Shown here piece after piece: positions 28,009-38,050 of a DNA stretch of 64,000 nucleotides (positions are counted from its first letter, which is position 1; every line of letters begins with the position of its first letter). Where the stretch lies: the NCBI GenBank assembly GCA_000716465.1, contig JNWL01000011.1, positions 124,001 through 188,000 of the forward strand, read 5' to 3'. A model generated the notes under the pieces. That model was not told the origin of the DNA. It made no database searches and saw only the letters and a program-made list of their open reading frames with translations. The position numbers and the translations under genes are program-made. This DNA comes from Streptomyces bikiniensis. Its GTDB lineage: Bacteria; Actinomycetota; Actinomycetes; Streptomycetales; Streptomycetaceae.

Positions 28009-29220
28009 ATGTCCAGTATGGACGAAGCCACCCCGAACACGCCATCGCTTCCCGTCGAGTGGCCGCCGACAGCGATCCCCGGCCAGCCGACCGCCCCGCC
28101 GCCCGCCGCAGACCCCGAGGGCGTAGAGGTCCTGGACCTGCTCCGGGACGCGATCCGGCGCTACGTCGTGATGCCGAGCGACGAAGCCCTGACCGCGACC
28201 ACGCTGTGGGCGGCGGCGACCCACCTCCAGACGGTGTGGCAGCACGCACCGCGCCTGGCGGTGGTCGGGCCCGCCAAGCGCTGCGGGAAATCGCGGCTGC
28301 TCGAAGTCCTGATCGAGGCGGTCCACGAGCCGCTGATCACGGTCAACGCCTCCGCCGCGGCGATCTTCCGGTCGATCGGCGAGGGCAACCCGCCCACGCT
28401 CCTGGTCGACGAAGTCGACACGATCTTCGGCAGCGCGAAGGTCGCGGAGAAGAACGAGGAGATGCGCGGCCTGCTCAACGCAGGCCACCAGCGCAACCGA
28501 CCCACCCTGCGCGTCACCGGCCCCAACCACGAGGTGGTCAAGTTCGACACCTTCGCCATGGCCGCCCTCGCCGGAATCGGCGACCTCCCCGACACGATCA
28601 TGGACCGGTCGGTCGTCATCCGCATGCGCCGCCGAGCCTCGACCGAGAAGGTCAGCTTCTGGCGCTACGGCCGCGACGACCTGGCGGTACGCGAGCTCCG
28701 GACTCGGCTGGCGGCCTGGCTCGCCTCCGTACGCGAGAAGGCACTCGCCCTGGAGCCGAAGATGCCGGTCGAGGACCGTGCCGCAGACACCTGGGCCCCG
28801 CTGATCAGCGTCGCCGACCTCGCGGGCGGACACTGGCCCGTCCTGGCCCGTACCGCGTGCACGGCCATGACCGACTACGAGGCCGGGCGCGACGAGGACG
28901 GCGGGCTCAAGATCCGCATCCTCGCCGACATCCGACGTGCCTTCGCCTCCGAGGGCGACCAGCCGGCGATCCGCACCGGCCGCCTCCTGGAGATCCTCAA
29001 CGCCGATCCCGAGGCGCCCTGGGCCGAGCACAGCCCCAACGGGCTGACCCCGCGCGGCCTACAGATCCTGCTCCAGGACTACGGCATCAAGTCGGCCAAC
29101 CGCCGCTTCCCCGGCGGCCACCAGGCCAAGGGCTTCACCCGCGTCCAGTTCACCGACGCGTGGACGCGCTACTGCCCGCCCGAGGCAGCAGCCACGCTCC
29201 CCGTCGAGCCCGGCGCCTGA
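28009..29220 (+). CDS. DUF3631 P-loop ATPase of the element
   Basis: 403 residues from ATG 28009 with GAGGAG at the right distance. Walker A is 'VVGPAKRCGKSRLLEVLIEA' and Walker B is 'TLLVDEVDTIFGS', with arginine-rich 'DRSVVIRMRRRASTEKVSFW' further on. The C-terminal 200 residues are DUF3631. Such proteins are frequent in actinobacterial integrative elements and plasmids and are thought to act in replication as helicase-like factors. The first ~40 residues are Pro-rich linker. Ends at a strong hairpin. Confidence 0.85.
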   Translation: MSSMDEATPNTPSLPVEWPPTAIPGQPTAPPPAADPEGVEVLDLLRDAIRRYVVMPSDEALTATTLWAAATHLQTVWQHAPRLAVVGPAKRCGKSRLLEVLIEAVHEPLITVNASAAAIFRSIGEGNPPTLLVDEVDTIFGSAKVAEKNEEMRGLLNAGHQRNRPTLRVTGPNHEVVKFDTFAMAALAGIGDLPDTIMDRSVVIRMRRRASTEKVSFWRYGRDDLAVRELRTRLAAWLASVREKALALEPKMPVEDRAADTWAPLISVADLAGGHWPVLARTACTAMTDYEAGRDEDGGLKIRILADIRRAFASEGDQPAIRTGRLLEILNADPEAPWAEHSPNGLTPRGLQILLQDYGIKSANRRFPGGHQAKGFTRVQFTDAWTRYCPPEAAATLPVEPGA

Positions 29221-29238
29221 CCCTTCCCGACTCGTCCC

Positions 29239-29272
29239 ACTCGTCCCCGCGCAGGTCAGCGCGGGGACGAGT
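29239..29272 (+). terminator. Terminator after the DUF3631 gene
   Basis: Perfect 14-bp stem (ACTCGTCCCCGCGC / GCGCGGGGACGAGT) with loop AGGTCA, 18 bases after the stop. GGGACGAGT-type motifs recur within the next 80 bases. Confidence 0.83.
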
Positions 29273-29363
29273 CACCGACCCGCAACGAGTCGACTCGACA
29301 TCGCCGTCCCACCCGTACCTGCCCTGACCAGCGGCGGGACGGGTGGGACGAGTCCCAGCATTC

Positions 29364-30227
29364 ATGGCCACCATGCCCCCGTGGCCACCCCCCCTCCCTG
29401 GAGCACACCGCTTGATCCCGCCCAGCCCTGCCGTCTCTGTACCGCCACCTCTGGCTCTCGCCATCCGAACCGGCGTAGCCCTCCTGGCCCTGGCGGCCTT
29501 CGCACTCTCCTACGACGCCCTGCGTCAGATGGCCGCCGCCAGCCACATCCACTGGCTGCTCACGTACGCCTTCCCCCTGGTGATCGACGGCTTCATCGCC
29601 ATCGGCATCGGCGCCCTCCTCGTCCTGCGCAGCGCGCCGCTGAAGCCCCGCCTGTACGTCTCGGCCCTGGTCGGCATCGCGACCGTCACCAGCATCTGGG
29701 CCAACGTCCTGCACGCCGTCCGCCTCAACCAGCAGACCCGGCCAGGCGGGCTCGCGCTCGACGACATCACCGTCGGCGCCATCTCCGCCATCGCCCCGCT
29801 CGCCCTCGCCGGCGCCGTCCACCTCTACCTCCTCGTCCAGCGCCGCCCCACCCACGCAGAACCTCGCGATGGTGGCCGCCACATCACGGCGGCCACCACT
29901 CCAGAAGGTGGCGCGGCAGCAACGGCTAAGGAGCCGCCGTCAGACAACAACGTGGCCGAGGAAGCCGAGGAGGCTGCCCGGCAAGTGGCCGAGCCCGAGA
30001 AGCCGTCCGCCAAGCGTGGCGATCAGCGGCCGATGGCCACGTGGGAGCAGGTGGTCGAGATCGGGCGCACCGCTCCCCTGGGCCGTGACGGCCGCGTCTC
30101 CCGCCGCCACATGGAGACGGCCATCCGCGACAAGGGCCTCAGGCCCGGCCGCCGCGAACGCCTGGAGAAGGCCAAGGCCCTGCTCCAGGCCGAGCGCGAC
30201 CAGTCCTTCACCGAGGTCGCCGCGTAG
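29364..30227 (+). CDS. DUF2637 membrane protein (SpdB-like)
   Basis: 287 residues from ATG 29364; a GTG at 29343 is an alternative. Four membrane helices occupy ~22-155: 'TGVALLALAAFALSYDALRQ', 'HWLLTYAFPLVIDGFIAIGI', 'RLYVSALVGIATVTSIWANV' and 'AISAIAPLALAGAVHLYLLV'. This is the DUF2637 family found on Streptomyces plasmids and integrative elements near spread (spd) genes. The C-terminal 120 residues are charged and end in a winged-helix-like segment 'GRDGRVSRRHMETAIRDKGL'. Probably involved in spread of the element within mycelium (inference). Confidence 0.8.
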   Translation: MATMPPWPPPLPGAHRLIPPSPAVSVPPPLALAIRTGVALLALAAFALSYDALRQMAAASHIHWLLTYAFPLVIDGFIAIGIGALLVLRSAPLKPRLYVSALVGIATVTSIWANVLHAVRLNQQTRPGGLALDDITVGAISAIAPLALAGAVHLYLLVQRRPTHAEPRDGGRHITAATTPEGGAAATAKEPPSDNNVAEEAEEAARQVAEPEKPSAKRGDQRPMATWEQVVEIGRTAPLGRDGRVSRRHMETAIRDKGLRPGRRERLEKAKALLQAERDQSFTEVAA

Positions 30228-30326
30228 GCCAGAGCCCTTCCGCACACCGGACGCTCGCCCCGGAAGCCCCTCCGGGGCGAGACCACTTCCGCCGTCACCG
30301 CCCCCGCACGATCAGAGAGCCCGCGC

Positions 30327-30953
30327 ATGCACGAACAGCCCCTCCCCAGTTCCCCGTACGCCACCCAGCAGCAGGCCGCGACCCCAGCCCCGGGCGGAGC
30401 AAGGTATGGCGTTGGACCGTCCAAGGGCCGGTCCCACGCGGAAGCCTCCACCCCGGGGGTGGCGGAGGCGGGTCCCCGGCGCGAGGGCGCACCGGGGACA
30501 GGAGGTCTGCGTGCCGCCGACGAGGCCGCGCTGCACCGCGTCGCCCGCCGTCGCGCCCGCCAGGACGTGCAGCGCAAGGAGCGCGTCGACGTCCGCTACA
30601 GCGTCGACGAGAGGCAGGCGATCCTCGACGAAGCCCGTCGCCTCGGTCTGGCCGGCGCGCATCTCGTCGGCGCCATCGTCATGGCCCACCTCGACGGCGA
30701 CCTCGCCCTGCCCGAGCAGCGAACCGCCTCCGACGACCTGATCGACGAGTACGCTGCGCTGCGTACGCAGCTCGCCAGGATCGGCACGAACGCGAACCAG
30801 ATCGCCCACCGCCTCAACGCCGGCGGCGAGGCACACCCTGTGGACGCCGCCGTGCTCGCCGAGGCCCGCCGCCTCGTGGCGGCGGTGCAGCAGGCGGTCG
30901 CTGCGGTCGACGCCGCCGCCGATGTGGCCGCCACAAACCGCCGGGCGGCCTGA
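30327..30953 (+). CDS. mobC: MobC-like mobilization accessory protein
   Basis: 208 residues. The first ~65 are low complexity. The ribbon-helix-helix part is 'ERVDVRYSVDERQAILDEAR' and the MobC signature is 'ALRTQLARIGTNANQIAHRL' with 'VLAEARRLVAAVQQAVAAVD'. MobC opens the DNA at oriT for the relaxase encoded directly after it: its stop codon TGA is followed at once by the relaxase TTG. oriT should lie in the ~100 bases upstream, where an inverted repeat CGCCCCGGA...TCCGGGGCG is found at about 30254-30277. Confidence 0.85.
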   Translation: MHEQPLPSSPYATQQQAATPAPGGARYGVGPSKGRSHAEASTPGVAEAGPRREGAPGTGGLRAADEAALHRVARRRARQDVQRKERVDVRYSVDERQAILDEARRLGLAGAHLVGAIVMAHLDGDLALPEQRTASDDLIDEYAALRTQLARIGTNANQIAHRLNAGGEAHPVDAAVLAEARRLVAAVQQAVAAVDAAADVAATNRRAA

Positions 30954-32627
<1,674 letters not shown>

Positions 32628-32659
32628 ACCCCATCCCGCCATCCGACAAGGAGCACACC

Positions 32660-33562
32660 CTGAAGATCCACCCCGCCGCCGACGTCTTCCCGATGCTCGA
32701 TCCCGACGAGCTGCTCGACCTCGCCGAGTCCATCAAGACCGATGGCCTGCTCAAGGACATCGTCCTCGACACGGACGGCGTCCTCCTCGACGGCCGCAAC
32801 CGGCTCGCCGCCTGCGAGATCGCCGGCGTCGAACCCCGTTTCACCACCTACACCGGCGACAACCCCCAAGCGCTGATCTTCTCCAACAACGTCGTCCGCC
32901 GACACATCACCAAGGGCCAGAAGGCAATGATCACCGCCATGGCCTGTTCCGTTTCGGGACACTCCCTGCGCGGCCTGGCCAAGACCCACGGCCTCAGCCG
33001 TACCCGCCTCTCCGCAGCCAACGTCGTCCTCCGGTACTCCCCCGACCTCGCCGAACAGGTCCGCATCGGCGCCTTCCCCCTCGACGCCGCCTACGACATC
33101 GCTCGCGAGCACAAGGCGAAGGCCGAAGACCTCCAGGAGAAGCGCGACCGGCTCACCGAGAACGCCCCCGACCTCGCCAAGCAGGTCACCGAACGCCGTC
33201 TCGCCCTCGACGACGCCATCACCACACTGGAGGAACGCCAGGAGCGGACCCGCATACGGAAGCAGATCGCCGAGGCCGACGAACTCCGTCTGGCCGACGG
33301 CCACACCACCCCGCCTCTGGCCCTGCTCGCCGAGCGGGGAGACATCACCTGGCACCAGGCCCACCAGCAGGCCGAGCAGTACGTCACCCACCGCCGGTCC
33401 GCCATCCACCACACCCAGCAGGCCATCGAACAGGCCGCCCAGCACTGGATTACGATCCGGCCCCCCATAGCCCGCCCCGATACAGCCTTTGCCCGCGAAG
33501 TCCACGCTGGCCTCTCACCCGAAGCCCAGGAACTAGCCGCCCACCTCACCCGACTCACCTAA
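32660..33562 (+). CDS. ParB/Spo0J-like nuclease-domain protein
   Basis: 300 residues if the start is CTG 32660; the first ATG is at 32693. An AAGGAG site lies seven bases before the CTG, and the translated 'KIHPAADVFPML' is part of the ParB N-terminal domain, so the family needs the earlier start. ParB motifs: 'ESIKTDGLLKDIVLDTDGVL', 'LDGRNRLAACEIAGV' and 'RRHITKGQKAMITAMACSVS'. A helix-turn-helix 'SLRGLAKTHGLSRTRLSAAN' and a long coiled coil follow. Probably a partition or regulatory protein of the excised element. The 257 bases after it contain no gene, only a weak TGGGCCAG/CTGGCCCA repeat. Confidence 0.8.
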   Translation: MKIHPAADVFPMLDPDELLDLAESIKTDGLLKDIVLDTDGVLLDGRNRLAACEIAGVEPRFTTYTGDNPQALIFSNNVVRRHITKGQKAMITAMACSVSGHSLRGLAKTHGLSRTRLSAANVVLRYSPDLAEQVRIGAFPLDAAYDIAREHKAKAEDLQEKRDRLTENAPDLAKQVTERRLALDDAITTLEERQERTRIRKQIAEADELRLADGHTTPPLALLAERGDITWHQAHQQAEQYVTHRRSAIHHTQQAIEQAAQHWITIRPPIARPDTAFAREVHAGLSPEAQELAAHLTRLT

Positions 33563-33820
33563 CGGGGAGCTCCTCGGGGGACGTTCCGCCGCACGTCGTG
33601 TTACCTGAGGAACAGGCGGTTCTTGGGCCAGAGGGCACAACCCAGGGCCACTGGCCCAGCAACTCCCCCGCGCGCAAAGCCTCCTGGGTGCCGCGCTGGT
33701 GGCGGACGGGCAGCAGACACGCCGAACACCAAAGCAGTTGTGCAAAATCTCCGACATCAACTAAAGTCAAAGGCGCACTGGAATGCTTCGATGCGTAGTC
33801 CGACCCGAGGAGTCGTCCGC

Positions 33821-34615
33821 ATGAGTATGCCTTCGTCGTCGTGGACGACCGACGTGTTCGGCGAGCACGCAGCAGATGTACGCCGCCGTGTCGGGCAGGG
33901 CCTGCGCAACATGCAGGCCAACGCACAGGCCGCACAGGAACAAGCCGCATCCCGTACCACTCGCGTCTACGGCACCAGCCGATACGAGAACCAGTACGAG
34001 CGGCTGCAGGACGAGCTCAAGGAGGTGCCTGGAGCCCGCGCGGTCAAACCGTTCCAGTTCCCTTACGAGCTGATGCTCATTGGTAAGGGGCTGCTCTACC
34101 CGTTCCGGTACTCCAAGACCAAGGCAGACGTACGCAGCGCGCGCATCCCCAGCCAGTCCCGTCTGGTGCAGGAGCTCTTCACGTTCGCGCCGACGCCGAA
34201 GCACATCCAGGATCCGTTCGACCTCGACTTCGGGCCGACCGTCCCGATCGCCGAACCGCGCGGCGCTCTGGCGACAGTGCCGCAGGGCACCCAGCTGGTC
34301 CTGGTGCCCTTCGCCTGCAACGCCTCCGAGCTCCTCGAGGCGTACTGGGGCATCGCGGCGCTCGGAATGAACCGGCAGCTGGAGTGGGCCACCGACCCCG
34401 AGCCGCTCCACCTGCCTCAGGAGGTCACCTCGTACACGCTGCGACCGATCAGCATTCCGAACCAGGTCACGGCACACACCAGCTTCGCCGACGGAATCGA
34501 ACCCACCCTTACGCTGTCCTCTCGTACCGCCTCGGACCAGGCTCTGCACGCCCCCGTGCAGACCGAGGCCGAACCTGTCGAGGACCAGACCAGCGAAGAC
34601 GATGCGACCCATTAA
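33821..34615 (+). CDS. Hypothetical protein paired with an XRE-ImmA/IrrE protein
   Basis: 264 residues from ATG 33821 with GAGGAG upstream; no family recognised. The N-terminal ~50 residues are helical and Ala/Gln-rich (VFGEHAADVRRRVGQGLRNM). Later parts are mixed: 'FQFPYELMLIGKGLLYPFRY' and 'TQLVLVPFACNASELLEAYW'. No signal peptide. Its last 14 bases overlap the ATG of the XRE-ImmA/IrrE gene, so the two proteins are made together. This two-gene layout resembles toxin-antitoxin pairs with an XRE-ImmA antitoxin, which would make this the effector. That is inference from context. Confidence 0.65.
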   Translation: MSMPSSSWTTDVFGEHAADVRRRVGQGLRNMQANAQAAQEQAASRTTRVYGTSRYENQYERLQDELKEVPGARAVKPFQFPYELMLIGKGLLYPFRYSKTKADVRSARIPSQSRLVQELFTFAPTPKHIQDPFDLDFGPTVPIAEPRGALATVPQGTQLVLVPFACNASELLEAYWGIAALGMNRQLEWATDPEPLHLPQEVTSYTLRPISIPNQVTAHTSFADGIEPTLTLSSRTASDQALHAPVQTEAEPVEDQTSEDDATH

Positions 34616-35771
34616 GCAAGACCTCATCCCCGGTACGGAAGAACGAGGCACCACGCCACGTGCTATCTCCGACGGCTTCGATCCCACCCGGTTGACCCAA
34701 GCCCGTCGTCTGGCGGAGATGACGAAGAAGGACGTGGCCTCCCAGCTCGGGGTGACGCCTGCCGCTGTGGGTCAGTACGAGACGGGGGTGTCGAAGCCAC
34801 GGCCTGACTTGATCCCCCGGCTCGCGGAGATCCTCGGGGTTCCGGTGACGTTCTTCCTGCTGGGAAGGCCAGCCAATCGGCTCGACGCTTCCATGGCCCA
34901 TTTCCGGAGCCTGCGCAGCACGCCGAAGTCCCAGCGAGAGCGTGCGCTCGCGTTCGCGGAGCAGGTCTGGGAGCTCACCTACGCGCTGGAACAGCGCATC
35001 CAGCTGCCTCTCGTCGATCTGCCCGGATTCGCCGGCGGGGAGGTCCATCCCGGCGAGGAACTGTCCACCGACCCCGTGTCCGCCGCCCGCGAGCTCCGCA
35101 GGCGCTGGGGTCTCGGCGACGGCCCTGTCACACATTTGGTGAGGCGGATGGAGTCCCACGGGATCGTGGTGGTCATGCCGCCTGCCAGTGATCCCTCCGC
35201 TGCGAGTGTGGACGCTTTCTCTACCCGGGCAGCACGGCCACTCGTCGTTCTGACCGCCAACCGGGCCGATGACATCTACCGGCACCGATTCACGGCCGCC
35301 CATGAGCTGGGCCACCTTGTACTTCACGGCGATGCCACTGGCGACAGCCGCCAGGAGAAGGAAGCTGACGCCTTCGCAGCCGAGTTCCTGACCCCCCAGG
35401 ACAGCATCCTTCCATCCCTGCCGCGGCGAATGGATTTTGCACGCCTAGCTGAGCTCAGGGGAGTCTGGGGGGTCTCCCTCCATTCGCTCGTCTACCGATG
35501 CCGCGAGCTGGGGCTGATCTCCGACGCAACTGCCAGCAGGACGTACCAGCGCCTACGCGCTCTCGACGGCCAGCCTGGCTTCACAGCGGAATCCGTCTCG
35601 AACTTCCCCGGTGAACAGCCTTCGCTGCTTGGACAAGCCTTCGAGCTGGCTGCCAAGGAAGTGGGCCTATCGGTTTCCCAACTGGCTCATGAGTTGGCGT
35701 GGACAAGCACGAGGGTGCAGGACCTGTTGGGTGTTCAGGAACAGAGGCCGGTGCTCCGACTGGTCCAGTAG
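34602..35771 (+). CDS. XRE helix-turn-helix and ImmA/IrrE metalloprotease fusion
   Basis: 389 residues. The XRE domain (~30-85) is 'RLAEMTKKDVASQLGVTPAA' with 'GQYETGVSKPRPDLIPRLAE'. The ImmA/IrrE protease domain has HExxH in 'RFTAAHELGHLVLHG' (~residue 230) and the downstream metal-binding Glu in 'RQEKEADAFAAEFLTP'. Members cleave or inactivate repressors on damage or infection and often act as the antitoxin of a neighbouring toxin. The C-terminal ~80 residues hold a second HTH-like segment 'KEVGLSVSQLAHELAWTSTR'. Coupled to the preceding gene. Confidence 0.87.
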   Translation: MRPIKQDLIPGTEERGTTPRAISDGFDPTRLTQARRLAEMTKKDVASQLGVTPAAVGQYETGVSKPRPDLIPRLAEILGVPVTFFLLGRPANRLDASMAHFRSLRSTPKSQRERALAFAEQVWELTYALEQRIQLPLVDLPGFAGGEVHPGEELSTDPVSAARELRRRWGLGDGPVTHLVRRMESHGIVVVMPPASDPSAASVDAFSTRAARPLVVLTANRADDIYRHRFTAAHELGHLVLHGDATGDSRQEKEADAFAAEFLTPQDSILPSLPRRMDFARLAELRGVWGVSLHSLVYRCRELGLISDATASRTYQRLRALDGQPGFTAESVSNFPGEQPSLLGQAFELAAKEVGLSVSQLAHELAWTSTRVQDLLGVQEQRPVLRLVQ

Positions 35772-35872
35772 TAGCGCTGCTCAACCTGACGAGCCGCGGG
35801 CGCGCTTCGCTGTGGGGAAGGCACCTGCGGTGCCGCCCTGTCATACAAGGTCGGCCGGGGGCACCTAACGGC

Positions 35873-35907
35873 ACCGGTGGAGGGTGCCAGCAGCACCCTC
35901 CACCGGT
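35873..35907. terminator. Bidirectional terminator
   Basis: Perfect 15-bp stem (ACCGGTGGAGGGTGC and complement) with loop CAGCA, followed by TT, between the convergent ImmA/IrrE gene (ends 35771) and a small membrane-protein gene (ends 35912). The bases 35772-35872 show nothing else. Confidence 0.88.
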
Positions 35908-35911
35908 TTCG

Positions 35912-36073
35912 CTACGCCATGAGCTTGTGCAGGGCGAGCACCGTCGCGCCTGCGGCACCGAGCCCGGGCAGCGGGCCTGCCAGGATCAGGACGATGGCGC
36001 CCGCCAGGACGCCGGCGAGCAGGATGATCGCCCAGCGCTGCGGCAGGGGCTGGGGGTTGTTGGAGCCTGTCAC
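35912..36073 (-). CDS. Small single-pass or hairpin membrane protein
   Basis: 53 residues from GTG 36073 (MTGSNNPQPLPQRWAIILLA), with AAGGAGA at the right distance. The rest is almost entirely hydrophobic: 'WAIILLAGVLAGAIVLILAG' and 'GLGAAGATVLALHKLMA', one long or two short membrane helices. No family is recognised. It may be a holin-like or regulatory peptide, but nothing shows this directly. A possible short frame upstream (to 36279) ends over its start codon. Confidence 0.55.
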   Translation of the reverse strand: MTGSNNPQPLPQRWAIILLAGVLAGAIVLILAGPLPGLGAAGATVLALHKLMA

Positions 36074-36279
36074 GTACCGTTCTCCTTGAAGAGATCCTCG
36101 AGCAGGCGGCCCCGGATGGACCCCGGGGCCGTTCGCATGTGTGCGAACGACGATGCCGCCGTATCCGCGTTGAGCGGGCCTGAAGTCCATGGTGAGGGCC
36201 CTGGAAGAGCCTTCGTCAGGACGTGATCAACGTTTTGATCCGGGTAAAGGCCCTTGAAAAGGGCCTTTACCCGGATCAA
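36070..36279 (-). CDS. Possible short ORF upstream of the small membrane protein
   Basis: 69 codons if started at TTG 36279, ending in TGA that overlaps the next start (GTGA). The first ~15 codons lie within the large palindrome, so a true gene would have to start later. The residues 'APGSIRGRLLEDLFKENGT' look plausible as a helix. No ribosome-binding site is clear. Included because the overlap resembles coupling; it may be chance. Confidence 0.22.
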   Translation of the reverse strand: MIRVKALFKGLYPDQNVDHVLTKALPGPSPWTSGPLNADTAASSFAHMRTAPGSIRGRLLEDLFKENGT

Positions 36280-36283
36280 AACG
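36231..36283. repeat. Perfect 25-bp inverted repeat with 3-base loop
   Basis: The left arm (36231-36255) begins CGTTTTGATCCGGGTAAAGG and is the exact complement of 36259-36283; the loop is GAA. It lies 28 bases before the start of the 378-aa gene and ~160 bases upstream of the small membrane gene reading the other way. AT content is higher than in the surroundings. It could be an origin, a large operator, or a terminator for leftward transcription. See findings. Confidence 0.95.
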
Positions 36284-36310
36284 GCGAGATCAAAGCGCTA
36301 ACCTTTCTTG

Positions 36311-37447
36311 GTGGCTGACGCACGGGAGACGAACGAGCGCAGACTGCGTCGGCTGCAGCAGATGCGGCGGACCGGCTCGGTCACGAAGGCGTCTGAGGCC
36401 CTGAGCGGAATCTGGCAGGCTGGGAAGAAGCCGGACTCGATCGTCCTGCGCAGCGCTCTGCTGCGGGCCGACGGGGAACGGTCGAGACTCACCAAGCTGG
36501 TCCTTCCACGGGGGGTAGCGCTGCGCTTCTACCTGCTGGCCGTCTTCGAGGCGCAGTGCCGGCTGGACACAGGAGACCTCTGGCAGAACGTTCGCCCGCT
36601 GAAGGGGGCCGAATCGTGGTCCACCCTCGTTGCCATCGACGGTGCGTACGACACCGCATCTGGCGCGTACGACGCCGCGTTGAAGAACATGCCTCCGGAA
36701 CTCCGCGGTAGTGCACGCGCGGAGGAACGGTGGTGCACGAGGAAGCTAGAGGACCTGCGGCTTCGGCAAGTCAAGGGAGCCCTGAGAACCCTGGAAGAAC
36801 TCGGCCATGAAGACGCCTTGGTCTCCATGTCCCGGGGCGCGCGCGGACAGCGGTTGTACGAGGACTTCTCGCTCATGGAGGAAGGCGGGCGGGGCGACAT
36901 GCCGAACCCGAACCTCTACACCGTCCCCGTCCGTAGCTGGACAGCCGCCAGGACGATCACGCTCCCCAAGGACTTCTTCCTGAAGGGCTGGATCCAGGTG
37001 CTCAATCCTTCCGAGATCGCCACCTGGCTCATCCTGAGATGGATGAGCCACTGGGCGCCCAGGAAGCACCGCATGTCAGGGGTCTTCCTCACCACGCGGT
37101 CCCGCATGCAGGCTTTCGGCCTGCGTGACGATGCCTGGGAGGACGGGTGTCAGCGCCTTCTCGAATTCGGTCTCATCCGCCACGCCGAACCGCCTGAAGG
37201 GCTAAAAGCTGCCGTGGACGCGATCGCCGACCCCGTGATCAAGGCGCTCTTCTCTCAGCCGACTCGCGTCCGCCAGGCTTACGAGCCGCACTATTGGCAG
37301 ATGACTGACGATGGGCTCGATAAGGACGCCGTACAGACGCTCGACCGGGAACTCACCCATCGGCGAGAGACACTCGCCGATGCTGCCCTGAAGCGCGTGC
37401 AGCGCGATTCCGAGCGCCTCGCCGATCATGCGCCGGCCGACGAGTAA
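36311..37447 (+). CDS. Unknown protein with winged-helix-like region (possible replication protein)
   Basis: 378 residues from GTG 36311 (TTG 36308 is also in frame). No family is recognised with certainty. The segment 'LPKDFFLKGWIQVLNPSEIA' then 'TWLILRWMSHW' and 'RSRMQAFGLRDDAWEDGCQR' with 'LLEFGLIRH' reads like a winged helix of the type found in phage and plasmid replication initiators. The N-terminal half is helical and basic. Base composition is lower in G+C than the neighbours. The perfect palindrome 28 bases upstream suggests that the gene binds its own upstream DNA, as Rep proteins do (inference). Confidence 0.6.
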   Translation: MADARETNERRLRRLQQMRRTGSVTKASEALSGIWQAGKKPDSIVLRSALLRADGERSRLTKLVLPRGVALRFYLLAVFEAQCRLDTGDLWQNVRPLKGAESWSTLVAIDGAYDTASGAYDAALKNMPPELRGSARAEERWCTRKLEDLRLRQVKGALRTLEELGHEDALVSMSRGARGQRLYEDFSLMEEGGRGDMPNPNLYTVPVRSWTAARTITLPKDFFLKGWIQVLNPSEIATWLILRWMSHWAPRKHRMSGVFLTTRSRMQAFGLRDDAWEDGCQRLLEFGLIRHAEPPEGLKAAVDAIADPVIKALFSQPTRVRQAYEPHYWQMTDDGLDKDAVQTLDRELTHRRETLADAALKRVQRDSERLADHAPADE

Positions 37448-37650
37448 GGCGCGCGCCACCGCCCCGGGTCCGGCCCGCTTTGCCGAGACGGACCCTCGGA
37501 CCTCTGACCCGACCGTCAGCGGCTCCCGGACTCATCGAGATTCGTCAAGCAACGGGGGCTCGCAGGGGCTCCGGGAGTCATTGATAAACGACTCCTGTTT
37601 CCGTGTACAGAGCCAAGGCTCCCCGATTCGGAACAGCGTCTGCCGACCGA

Positions 37651-37890
37651 TCAGCCGTTGCTGTGGTTCAGGACGTTACCATTGGTGCAGTGGTTGACGG
37701 TGTTGCCGTCCCACGCGCCGCCCACCGGGACGACCGCCAGCTCCTGGAAGCAGACGGCTGCCGCGCTGAAGTTCCAGTTGTTGGCGGCGTTGACCCCCGG
37801 ACCGAAGTTGCTGTCGTTGTCAGCGTGGGCGGGGGCAGCCAGCGCCAGGCTTGTCAGAGCCAGGGCAGTCACAGAGAAGATCTTCTTCAT
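37651..37890 (-). CDS. Small secreted protein, Asn-rich
   Basis: 79 residues. The signal peptide 'MKKIFSVTALALTSLALA' ends at 'APAHA|DNDSNFG' (clear A-x-A cleavage site). The mature ~55 residues are Asn-rich with two Cys: 'NAANNWNFSAAAVCFQELAV' and 'NTVNHCTNGNVLNHSNG', which probably form one disulfide. This small secreted family is common in Streptomyces and its function is not known. It is divergent from the XRE regulator at 38051 and preceded by GGCGGATC. The 200 bases between 37448 and 37650 contain no gene. Confidence 0.75.
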   Translation of the reverse strand: MKKIFSVTALALTSLALAAPAHADNDSNFGPGVNAANNWNFSAAAVCFQELAVVPVGGAWDGNTVNHCTNGNVLNHSNG

Positions 37891-38050
37891 GATCCGCCAA
37901 CCGGCGGCGATCGTCGGTGGTCACGGCGGCACAGCAACAATCCGCCTGACGCCTCCGCTCCAACGTCCATCTGGGTACCGTGCTGGTGACGAACTCTGTA
38001 CGGACACCCGGCGATCAGCTCGGCGGTCCGGCGGTTGGGGAGGTGTCCTG

